DNA of 6,886 nucleotides from JACVRM01 sp046262315 (lineage in GTDB: Bacteria > Actinomycetota > Thermoleophilia > Gaiellales > Gaiellaceae). Numbering within the stretch: position 1 is the stretch's first letter; each line of letters opens with the position of its first letter. Both the position numbers and the translations under genes were made by a program. The stretch is taken from NCBI GenBank assembly GCA_046262315.1, contig JBHEMZ010000099.1, positions 1 through 6,886 of the forward strand, in the 5' to 3' direction. This document shows, piece by piece, positions 1 through 5,632 of this stretch. The notes beneath the pieces were generated by a model. It was not told the DNA's origin, did no database searches, and saw only the letters and a list, made by a program, of their open reading frames with translations.

Positions 1-203
1 CCCGTCACGACGAGTACCGGGTTGTCGCGGTTGATGAAGACGTCGGCCGAGGCCGAGTAAAGGGGCTCCTGGCGCAGCGAAAACCCCACCGCTGCAATCG
101 GCACGGCGAACAGGACCAGGACGATCGTCCATTTGCGGCGCCGGACTACCGACAGGTAGTCCCGCAACGTCAAGACGTCGTCGCGAGCGCTTTCGCTCTC
201 CAT
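1..203 (-). CDS. Wzz-type chain-length determinant / polysaccharide co-polymerase, N-terminal part (partial)
   Basis: Only the first 67 codons are present; the gene runs off the left edge. Translation from the ATG at 203 gives a short acidic start (MESESARDD), then LRDYLSVVRRRKW, a hydrophobic helix at about residues 27-43, and an extracytoplasmic stretch containing LYSASADVFI. This layout (LxDYLxxxRRRKW, one membrane helix, then a 'LY.A.A.V.I' segment) is typical of the N-terminus of Wzz proteins and of Wzz-fused polysaccharide tyrosine autokinases. Such proteins sit in the cytoplasmic membrane and set polysaccharide chain length. An AAGGAAG-like ribosome-binding site lies at 213-219, about 11 nt before the ATG. 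The gene follows the sugar transferase in the same direction after 107 bp, which fits an exopolysaccharide locus. Whether a kinase domain follows cannot be seen. The family call is fairly secure, the exact subtype is not. Confidence 0.8.
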   Translation of the reverse strand, partial: MESESARDDVLTLRDYLSVVRRRKWTIVLVLFAVPIAAVGFSLRQEPLYSASADVFINRDNPVLVVT

Positions 204-310
204 CACCCCCAACTTCCTTCGTACCTCTCGACTACCGAACGGCAGCCGCGTCGAAATCCCAGTGTAGGTTCGAAGACACCGTCGCGCCAGCCCTCGTCCC
301 GGCAGGGTGC
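204..310 (-). other. 107-bp gap between sugar transferase and Wzz-type gene
   Basis: This gap holds the ribosome-binding site of the Wzz-type gene (213-219). A TACACT hexamer on the minus strand at 261-266 could be a -10 element giving a leader of about 50 nt, but no good -35 accompanies it. I see no convincing terminator hairpin. The gene could therefore be read from the transferase transcript, from a weak promoter here, or from both. Confidence 0.25.
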
Positions 311-1927
311 CTAGTACGAGCGACCTGTTCGCGCAAGGACCGGGATCGTCTGCAGAATGAGGCGCACGTCCTGCCAGAGCGACCAGTTCGTGACGTACAG
401 GTAGTCGAGCTTCGTCATCTCCTCGAACGGGATGTGGTTCCGGCCGAGCACCTGCCAAAGGCCGGTGACGCCGGGCTTCAGGTTGAGCCGGTCACGCGCC
501 CATTCTCGCACGTGCTGGTCCTCCTCCAAGATGAGTGGCCGGGGACCGACGAGCGACATCTCGCCGCGCAACACATTGATCAGCTGCGGAAGCTCGTCGA
601 GGGAGGTCTTGCGAAGGAAGCGGCCCACGCGCGTGGCCCGCGGGTCCCGGGGAATCTTGAACATCCGGGGGTCTCCGCCGTTGTGCAGATTCATGTTGAG
701 GTGCGCGACCTCGTCCTTCCGGGCGTCGGCATCGGCCACCATGGTGCGGAACTTGAAGATCCGGAACGTCCGGTCGCCGCAACCCATGCGCACCTGGCGG
801 AAGAAGACGGGGCCTGGCGAGTCGAGCTTGATGGCGAGCGCGACAAGCGCCAGCACCGGAGCGAGCAGGGTTAGACCCACCGCAGTGAGCCCCAGGTCCA
901 GGCCCCGTTTGAGCAGGCGCGCAGAGCGCGACAGCCGCGGGATTGGCATGCCCAGCAGCGGCACGCCTTCGACTGTGTGGACGCCCACCCCCACGCCGAG
1001 GATCTCGAAGAACCGCGGCACAATGTCGACCTGAACGTCGGCATCCTTCAGCGAGCGGATCAGCGAGAGCGTCCGCTCGTGAGAGTCGTTCGAGAACGCG
1101 ATGATCACGCGCTCCACGTCGAGAAGCTCGATCAGTTGTGGCAAATCATCGCAGGTCCCGACGATCGTGAGGTGATCCAGGTCGTCGCGCCGCTCCTTCG
1201 GCTCCGCGTCGACGAAGCCGACGAGGTTGATCCCGTACTCGGGATGCTGCAGCAGCTTCCGCGCTACGAGTTGCCCGACCTCGCCCGCCCCCACGATGAT
1301 CGTGTTCTGGATGTAGGCGAGCTGCCGGCGGCAGAGAGAGCGTGCGAGCGCGCGGAAGAACGTGATCGATCCGAAGGCGAAGGCCCACGACAGCATGAGC
1401 TTCGTCGGCGACGGGTTGGCGATGTCGGTGAGCCACGTGACCACCAGCACCACCCAGACGGCGATGGTGACGAGCCGGAAGACGCCGGCGATGTCGTCGA
1501 CGGTCGTGTGATCGGTTCGCTCCTCGTCGCGGTCGTAGAGACCATGGAGTTTCGCGAGCAGGATCCAGACCGGCAGCGAGCCGACCAGGATGAAGAACTC
1601 TGTGCCCGGTGCGATGTGGTCTGCCGTCGGCTCGCCCGTAAGCAGCTGCACCAGGCCGAAAGCGACGCACAAGCCGAGCAGGTCCGCGCCGAGGAGCATG
1701 CGACGCACCAGCCAGCCGCGCCGGCGGATCAACGTGCCTTCTGCCCGGTGTTCGCGCAGCTGGAGCGTGTGGTTGGAGACAGGCTCGGCGATCGGGTGCG
1801 CGCCGTTGTGCGAGTCGGCGATCGGGCGCGCGCCGTTGTGCGAGTCGGCGACCGCCGCTCGCGCGTCTGCTACGCCCAACCCAATGGGCCCCTCTCCCGC
1901 GGCATGCTGCCGCGCCCCCGCTTCCAC
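311..1927 (-). CDS. polyprenyl-phosphate sugar-1-phosphate transferase (exopolysaccharide initiating enzyme)
   Basis: This 538-residue membrane enzyme belongs to the WcaJ/CpsE-like family, which transfers a sugar-1-phosphate from a UDP-sugar to undecaprenyl phosphate as the first step of exopolysaccharide or capsule synthesis. Residues 1-70 are a cytoplasmic tail with a 10-residue repeat (about 27-46). Four predicted membrane helices follow at about 77-96, 110-128, 149-167 and 176-195. A Rossmann-like domain begins with IIVGAGEVG (about 210-218). A fifth hydrophobic segment (about 342-366) leads into the catalytic bacterial sugar transferase domain, with FKFRTM (391-396), SLDELPQL (442-449), SLVGPRP (458-464) and PGVTGLWQV (485-493). 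All the usual family motifs are present, so the enzyme looks intact. The frame stays open to 2242, inside mutM, but the GTG at 1927 is preferred because a GGGGGAG ribosome-binding site lies 7 nt before it and the extension has no family resemblance. The sugar specificity cannot be read from sequence. Confidence 0.95.
   Translation of the reverse strand: MEAGARQHAAGEGPIGLGVADARAAVADSHNGARPIADSHNGAHPIAEPVSNHTLQLREHRAEGTLIRRRGWLVRRMLLGADLLGLCVAFGLVQLLTGEPTADHIAPGTEFFILVGSLPVWILLAKLHGLYDRDEERTDHTTVDDIAGVFRLVTIAVWVVLVVTWLTDIANPSPTKLMLSWAFAFGSITFFRALARSLCRRQLAYIQNTIIVGAGEVGQLVARKLLQHPEYGINLVGFVDAEPKERRDDLDHLTIVGTCDDLPQLIELLDVERVIIAFSNDSHERTLSLIRSLKDADVQVDIVPRFFEILGVGVGVHTVEGVPLLGMPIPRLSRSARLLKRGLDLGLTAVGLTLLAPVLALVALAIKLDSPGPVFFRQVRMGCGDRTFRIFKFRTMVADADARKDEVAHLNMNLHNGGDPRMFKIPRDPRATRVGRFLRKTSLDELPQLINVLRGEMSLVGPRPLILEEDQHVREWARDRLNLKPGVTGLWQVLGRNHIPFEEMTKLDYLYVTNWSLWQDVRLILQTIPVLARTGRSY
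1785..1851. repeat. 30-bp in-frame tandem repeat, about 2.2 copies
   Basis: Unit 1 spans 1785-1814 and unit 2 spans 1815-1844; they differ at one base (t1797 versus c1827). A third partial unit (tcggcga) follows at 1845-1851. Because 30 is a multiple of three, the array encodes two 10-residue units, ADSHNGARPI and ADSHNGAHPI, in the cytoplasmic N-terminal tail of the sugar transferase, well ahead of the first membrane helix. Confidence 0.95.
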
Positions 1928-1934
1928 TGACCAT

Positions 1935-1941
1935 CTCCCCC
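1935..1941 (-). promoter_or_regulatory. ribosome-binding site deciding the sugar transferase start
   Basis: On the minus strand the hexamer-plus GGGGGAG lies 7 nt before the GTG at 1927-1925. It is the strongest Shine-Dalgarno match near the plausible N-terminus and is the main reason for starting the protein there rather than at the far upstream ATG inside mutM. Confidence 0.65.
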
Positions 1942-1966
1942 GTGCCGCAGTGGTGCTTTGGTCGGG

Positions 1967-1994
1967 AGGATACAAGACGGGTCCGAAATTGCAA
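1967..1994 (-). promoter_or_regulatory. candidate promoter of the sugar transferase gene
   Basis: On the minus strand TTGCAA (1994-1989) and TATCCT (1972-1967) are separated by 16 bp. Each matches the housekeeping -35 and -10 consensus at four of six positions. Transcription would begin near 1960, giving a leader of about 33 nt before the GTG at 1927. The site lies in the 112-bp gap (1928-2039) after mutM, where the gene function changes from DNA repair to polysaccharide synthesis, so a separate promoter is expected. No TSS data support it. Confidence 0.35.
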
Positions 1995-2039
1995 CCCCGA
2001 TGATCCGGGCGGCGTTCTGAGCCCTCCTTGACGCTTCGT

Positions 2040-2867
2040 TCAGCGCTGGCAGCGCGGGCAGTACGAGGTTCCGCGACCTGCGACGCGCGCCTTGGCGATC
2101 GACGTCCCACAGCGCGCACACGGCTCCCCGGAACGGCCGTAGACCCGGAATTCGTGCTGCATCGCGCCTCGCTCGCCGCCTGGCCGCGCGTAGTCGCGAA
2201 GCGTGGCGCCCTGGCGCTCGATACCGAGGCGCAGTGCATCACGGAGAGCGCGGTGGAGGCGCCGGACCTCTTCGGGAGTCACGCGTCCGGCGGGACGCAG
2301 AGGGCTGAGCCTCGCGCGCCAGAGCGCCTCGTCGGCGTAAATGTTTCCGAGTCCGGCAACGGTCCGCTGGTCGAGCAGGGCACCCTTGACGGCGACCGTG
2401 CGACCGCGCAGACGCTCCCCGAGCCGCCGGGCGGTGAACGCGCGGGCAAGCGGCTCCTCCCCCAGGCGCACTGCGAGGTAGGGCGCCTCCTCGCCGGGCT
2501 CGAGCAGCAGCCACGTGCCGAAGCGCCGTACATCGCGGTAGACGACGTCCGAATCGTCGTCTAAATCGATAACAGCGCGCACGTGTGGGCCGGCTTTCAG
2601 GACCGCACCGTTCCCTGTGTGGCGAAGACTTCCCGTCATCCGTAAGTGGATCAGAAGAGAACGACCGGTCTCGAAACGGACAATCAGGTACTTACCGCGC
2701 CGGTCGACGGCGACGACACGCTCGCCCTCGAGCTCGGCGGCGACGGCGGCGGCATCGAGTGGTGCGACGAGGCGCCCGTCGCGAATCGCCACTCGCTCGA
2801 GCCGGCGCCCCACGAGTGCGGGCTCGATTCCCCTCCGGACTGTTTCGACCTCGGGCAGCTCGGGCAC
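2040..2867 (-). CDS. mutM: formamidopyrimidine-DNA glycosylase (Fpg/MutM)
   Basis: This 275-residue base-excision repair enzyme, of normal length for the family, removes 8-oxoguanine and ring-opened purines from DNA and nicks the abasic site. After removal of the initiator residue the protein begins PELPEVE, giving the catalytic N-terminal proline and following glutamate. RRGKYL supplies the conserved lysine (residue 59 counting the start codon). HLRMTG (74-79) and DVRRFG (112-117) hold the Met and Arg/Phe of the damaged-base gap-filling triad. GLGNIYADEAL (172-182) marks the helix-two-turn-helix domain, and four cysteines (250, 253, 270, 273) form the C-terminal zinc finger. The frame is open further upstream, but GTG at 2867 is required for the PELPEVE terminus. 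The ribosome-binding site is weak (AGGAA at 2885-2881, about 13 nt away). The gene follows deoA by 61 nt on the same strand, so co-transcription is likely but not proven. Confidence 0.96.
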   Translation of the reverse strand: MPELPEVETVRRGIEPALVGRRLERVAIRDGRLVAPLDAAAVAAELEGERVVAVDRRGKYLIVRFETGRSLLIHLRMTGSLRHTGNGAVLKAGPHVRAVIDLDDDSDVVYRDVRRFGTWLLLEPGEEAPYLAVRLGEEPLARAFTARRLGERLRGRTVAVKGALLDQRTVAGLGNIYADEALWRARLSPLRPAGRVTPEEVRRLHRALRDALRLGIERQGATLRDYARPGGERGAMQHEFRVYGRSGEPCARCGTSIAKARVAGRGTSYCPRCQR

Positions 2868-2928
2868 GCGCGCAGCGTAATTCCTGCGCGTGTTGCCGAC
2901 AGCGAGCGCGGCGACAGCCAGCGCGGTG

Positions 2929-4227
2929 TCAGTCGACCACGGCGAGGACGATGCCGCGCGCGGCGGGTGGCTCGCCGGCCAGCGTGTACGCCGCGCACAC
3001 CTCGGCATCGGCCTGGGCGGCCTCGGACTCTGTGCGAGCATGGATCTCGGCCAGTGTCTCGCCGGTCCTCACCGCGTCGCCGCGCTTGCGCAGGCAGACG
3101 ATCCCGACCGCGTGATCGATCTTGTCGTCCTGCGTGCGCCTTCCCGCCCCGAGCGCGAGCGCGGCCCGTCCGACCGCGATCGCGCCGAGCGAGGAGACGT
3201 AGCCGCTGCGCGGCGCCGGCACATCGCGCGTCACGGACGCCTCGGGCAGTGCCGATTCCGCGGGGTCGCCGCCCTGGGCGTGGATCCAGCGCATGTATGC
3301 GTCGAGCGCCGACCCGTCCGCGATCGCCTGCCCGGCCCGGACGCGACCTTCGGCCGCGTCGACCCCGAGATCCGAGAGCGCTAGCAGCCGCCCGCAAACG
3401 GTGAGCACGAGCTCGGTGAAGTCGGGCGGGCCCTCGCCTCGCAGCGTTGCGATGGCCTCGCGGATCTCGAGCGCGTTGCCCACGGCGTACCCGAGCGGCT
3501 GCTCCATGTCCGTCAGCAGGGCGACGACCTCTCGGCCGGCCCGCCTGCCGAGGTCGGCCATCGTCTCCGCGAGCGCGCGCGCGTTCCCGAGCGTCTTCAT
3601 GAAGGCGCCGTCGCCGACCTTGACGTCGAGGACGATGGCCTCCGCGCCGGCGGCGATCTTCTTGGACATGATGCTGGCGGCGATTAGCTGGATGCTGTCT
3701 ACCGTCCCGGTCACGTCACGCAGCGCATAGAGGCGTTTGTCGGCCGGGACGAGATCGCCCGTCTGGCCGATGATGGCGAGGCCGACGTCGCGCACCTGGG
3801 CGAGAAACTGCTCCTGCGTCAGCTCCACGCGGAAGCCCGGGATCGACTCGAGCTTGTCCAGCGTTCCTCCCGTGTGCGCGAGGCCACGGCCGCTCATCTT
3901 CGCGAAGGGAACGCCGCACGCGGCGACGATCGGCGCAACGGCGATGGACGTCTTGTCCCCCACCCCGCCCGTCGAGTGCTTGTCGACCGCTTTCCGGCCG
4001 AGCGCCGCACGGAGGTCGAGCGTCTCCCCGCTTCGCACCATGGCGTCGGTCAGGGCGAGCGTCTCGGCAGTGGTCAGGCCGCGGAAGACGACCGCCATGC
4101 AGAAGGCACTCATCTGGTAGTCGGGCACCTCGCCGGCGGCGTACCCGAGCAGCAGCTCCGTCAGCTCTTCGGGCGCCAGCTCCTCGCCGTCACGCTTGCG
4201 CTCGATCAGCTCGGCGGGGAGGATCAT
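2929..4227 (-). CDS. deoA: thymidine / pyrimidine-nucleoside phosphorylase
   Basis: This 432-residue enzyme splits thymidine (and possibly uridine) with phosphate to give the base and (deoxy)ribose-1-phosphate in the cytoplasm. The N-terminal helical domain is followed by the phosphate-binding run KHSTGGVGDKTS (83-94) and the family signature that starts SGRGLAHTGGTLDKLE (112-127). R170, S185 and K189 align with the pyrimidine-binding Arg171, Ser186 and Lys190 of E. coli thymidine phosphorylase, and H84 aligns with its His85. The C-terminal PYNP_C-type domain covers roughly 345-420. The length is close to Bacillus pyrimidine-nucleoside phosphorylase (Pdp), so broad pyrimidine specificity is possible; deoA is used as the conservative symbol. 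The ATG at 4227 overlaps the stop of the upstream methyltransferase (ATGA, 4224-4227) and has GGAG 5 nt before it. Its product feeds phosphopentomutase, the first gene of the operon. Confidence 0.95.
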   Translation of the reverse strand: MILPAELIERKRDGEELAPEELTELLLGYAAGEVPDYQMSAFCMAVVFRGLTTAETLALTDAMVRSGETLDLRAALGRKAVDKHSTGGVGDKTSIAVAPIVAACGVPFAKMSGRGLAHTGGTLDKLESIPGFRVELTQEQFLAQVRDVGLAIIGQTGDLVPADKRLYALRDVTGTVDSIQLIAASIMSKKIAAGAEAIVLDVKVGDGAFMKTLGNARALAETMADLGRRAGREVVALLTDMEQPLGYAVGNALEIREAIATLRGEGPPDFTELVLTVCGRLLALSDLGVDAAEGRVRAGQAIADGSALDAYMRWIHAQGGDPAESALPEASVTRDVPAPRSGYVSSLGAIAVGRAALALGAGRRTQDDKIDHAVGIVCLRKRGDAVRTGETLAEIHARTESEAAQADAEVCAAYTLAGEPPAARGIVLAVVD

Positions 4228-4934
4228 TCCTTCTCCGCGACGAAGACGACCGGCGCGCGCGAGACACGCAGCGGGCCGTCGAAGGACGGCAGTCGCCGGC
4301 CCTCCCACTTGAGACCGGACGTGGCGTCGACGTACGCCTGCGCCCCGGCGCGGTCCGGGAAGTCGATCGAGCCGTAGGCGTCGCGCCGCTCCACGCGCGC
4401 GAAGTTCGCCGCCAGCTGCGCCTCGCCGTTCTCGGCCGAGAATGCCGAAGGGATCGGCTCCACGTCGAGGAGCTCGCGCAGCTCGCGGAGATGGCCGGCC
4501 GAGTTCGTCACGGCGACGAGGCGGCCACCGGAACACAGGACGCGCGCCAGCTGCGCGAGAGCCCGGTCGACATCGGGGACGTGGTAGAGCATCCAGGCCG
4601 CGACCGCGCAGTCGAAGCTCCCGTCGGCGAATGGAAGTTCCTGGACGTCGCCAAGCCGTGCATCGACGCCGCGCGCCTGCGTCAGCTCGACCATGCGCGC
4701 GGACTGGTCGAGCGCGACGACCGCGCACCCAAGCTCGCGGGCGACGCGCTCTGCGAGCTCGCCTTCGCCGCAGCCCACCTCGAGCACGCGGCCGGGCGCC
4801 GCCTCGCGCACCGCCTCGAATGCGAGCTCGCGCGGATCCGGACCAGTCGCGTACCGGTACGCCGCCTTGCGGCCGGCGAGCCCGTGCTCGCTGGCGTACT
4901 CGGCGCGGACGACGTCCGGATCGTTCAGGCTCAC
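4224..4934 (-). CDS. class I SAM-dependent methyltransferase, second tandem copy
   Basis: This 236-residue protein has a Methyltransf_11-like fold. Motif I is VLEVGCGEGEL (50-60). An acidic residue ends the next strand (VVALDQS, D76) and is expected to bind the SAM ribose. D96 in LGDVQELPF is the likely adenine-side residue, and strand four reads FDCAVAAWMLYHV. The usual RPGG turn after the following helix is CSGG here (134-137), followed by RLVAVTNS. The substrate is unknown. The protein is clearly paralogous to the gene just upstream: both start V-S, share GPDPR near residue 32, TNS, AENG and FARVERRD, and end in FVAE. The GTG at 4934 overlaps the upstream stop (GTGA, 4931-4934) and has GGAG 5 nt before it. 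Placement between deoB and deoA suggests co-expression with deoxynucleoside catabolism but does not show a shared pathway. Confidence 0.9.
   Translation of the reverse strand: MSLNDPDVVRAEYASEHGLAGRKAAYRYATGPDPRELAFEAVREAAPGRVLEVGCGEGELAERVARELGCAVVALDQSARMVELTQARGVDARLGDVQELPFADGSFDCAVAAWMLYHVPDVDRALAQLARVLCSGGRLVAVTNSAGHLRELRELLDVEPIPSAFSAENGEAQLAANFARVERRDAYGSIDFPDRAGAQAYVDATSGLKWEGRRLPSFDGPLRVSRAPVVFVAEKE
4233..4236 (-). promoter_or_regulatory. ribosome-binding site of deoA inside the methyltransferase C-terminal codons
   Basis: GGAG on the minus strand lies 5 nt before the deoA ATG. It is made from the Ala-Glu codons of the FVAE ending of the second methyltransferase. The same arrangement, with identical spacing, occurs at the preceding gene junction. 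Confidence 0.7.
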
Positions 4935-5632
4935 CGGGTCTCCGCGACGAAGACGGCGTTGCGAGTCGTCGCCCTGAAGGGCTCGACGAGCCCGTCCACG
5001 TCGACGGCCGGCCTCGTCCCCAGCACCGAGAAGGCCTCCACATAGCGGCGCACCGCCTCCCGCGTGGGGAAGACGACCGATCCCTCGACGTCGCGCCGCT
5101 CCACCCGCGCGAACTGCCGCTCGAGCGCCGCGGCGCCGTTTTCGGCGTCGAATGACATCGGCTGCTCGCCCCAGAGCTCCTCCAGGTGCCGGCGCGAATT
5201 GGTCAGCGCGACGAGCCGCCCGCCGGGCCGGAGGACGCGCGCGAGGTCGGCGAGACCGGCGTCCAGGTCGGCCAGGAAGTACAGCACCCAGTTCGCGACG
5301 ACGACGTCGAACTCGGCGTCCTCGCAGGGGAGCGCGCCGATCTCCGCCACCCGGGCGGGCAGGCCGCGTTCCTCGGCGCGGCCGGCCATCCAGGCGGACT
5401 GGTCGACGGCGACGACGTCGGAGGTCAGGCGGCGGGCCACCCACTCGGCGAATTCTCCGTCGCCTGCCCCGGCGTCGAGCACGCGCCGGGGACACGCCTC
5501 CAGCACCGCGAGCAGGGCGTGCTGGCGCGGATCGGGGCCGAGATACACGGCCCAGCGGTCAAGCCGGCGGGCACGGTATCGCTCGTCCGTCCCGAACTCG
5601 CGGCGAACGACCTCCTGGTCCCCGCGGCTCAC
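4931..5632 (-). CDS. class I SAM-dependent methyltransferase, first tandem copy
   Basis: This 233-residue protein has an intact SAM-binding core. Motif I is VLDAGAGDGEF (51-61), the acidic strand end is VVAVDQS (D77), strand four reads FDVVVANWVLYFL, and the canonical RPGG turn (135-138) is followed by RLVALTNS. The central Rossmann domain is easy to recognise. The C-terminal 80 residues (AENG, FARVERRD, VVFPTREAVRRYVEAF, ending FVAETR) may form the substrate-binding part and resemble only the neighbouring copy among the genes here. The GTG at 5632 overlaps the deoB stop (GTGA, 5629-5632). No strong ribosome-binding site precedes it, so translation probably depends on ribosomes that have just finished deoB. 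The target molecule is unknown; COG2226-like methyltransferases act on many small molecules, and some on proteins or RNA. Confidence 0.9.
   Translation of the reverse strand: MSRGDQEVVRREFGTDERYRARRLDRWAVYLGPDPRQHALLAVLEACPRRVLDAGAGDGEFAEWVARRLTSDVVAVDQSAWMAGRAEERGLPARVAEIGALPCEDAEFDVVVANWVLYFLADLDAGLADLARVLRPGGRLVALTNSRRHLEELWGEQPMSFDAENGAAALERQFARVERRDVEGSVVFPTREAVRRYVEAFSVLGTRPAVDVDGLVEPFRATTRNAVFVAETR
4940..4943 (-). promoter_or_regulatory. ribosome-binding site of the second methyltransferase inside the first copy's C-terminal codons
   Basis: GGAG on the minus strand lies 5 nt before the GTG at 4934. It is formed by the Ala-Glu codons of the FVAE ending of the first methyltransferase, so the coding and ribosome-binding functions are superimposed. 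Confidence 0.7.

Noticed and set aside
977..1930. 317-codon open frame on the plus strand, antisense to the sugar transferase
   Set aside because: Its composition (many Arg, Asp, Val, His) is what the complementary strand of a GC-rich gene yields. It has no domain motif and covers a clearly coding minus-strand gene.
1996..2009. Short inverted repeat CCCG-atgatc-CGGG after mutM as a possible terminator
   Set aside because: The stem has only 4 base pairs and is followed by a poor T run on the minus strand. It is too weak to call a terminator, though transcription may still end near here.
1928..2242. 105-codon N-terminal extension of the sugar transferase reading frame, back to an ATG inside mutM
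   Set aside because: It overlaps the mutM C-terminal coding region out of frame, is low-complexity and Arg/Ala/Ser-rich, and has no family resemblance. The GTG at 1927 has a good ribosome-binding site.
2868..2928. Separate mutM promoter in the gap after deoA
   Set aside because: A TACGCT hexamer lies only 4 nt before the GTG, which is the wrong distance for a leaderless start, and no -35 element accompanies it.
2868..3041. 58-codon upstream extension of the mutM frame
   Set aside because: Fpg proteins need an N-terminal proline after removal of the initiator residue (PELPEVE); only the GTG at 2867 provides this. The extension also overlaps the end of deoA.
2646..3404. 252-codon plus-strand open frame across mutM and deoA
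   Set aside because: It is very Arg/Pro/Ala-rich and spans the antisense of two well-supported genes and their intergenic gap; it is a GC-bias artefact.
4228..5043. 272-codon upstream extension of the deoA frame
   Set aside because: It runs out of frame through both methyltransferase genes and is Arg-rich shadow sequence. The ATG at 4227 gives a normal-length enzyme with a good ribosome-binding site.
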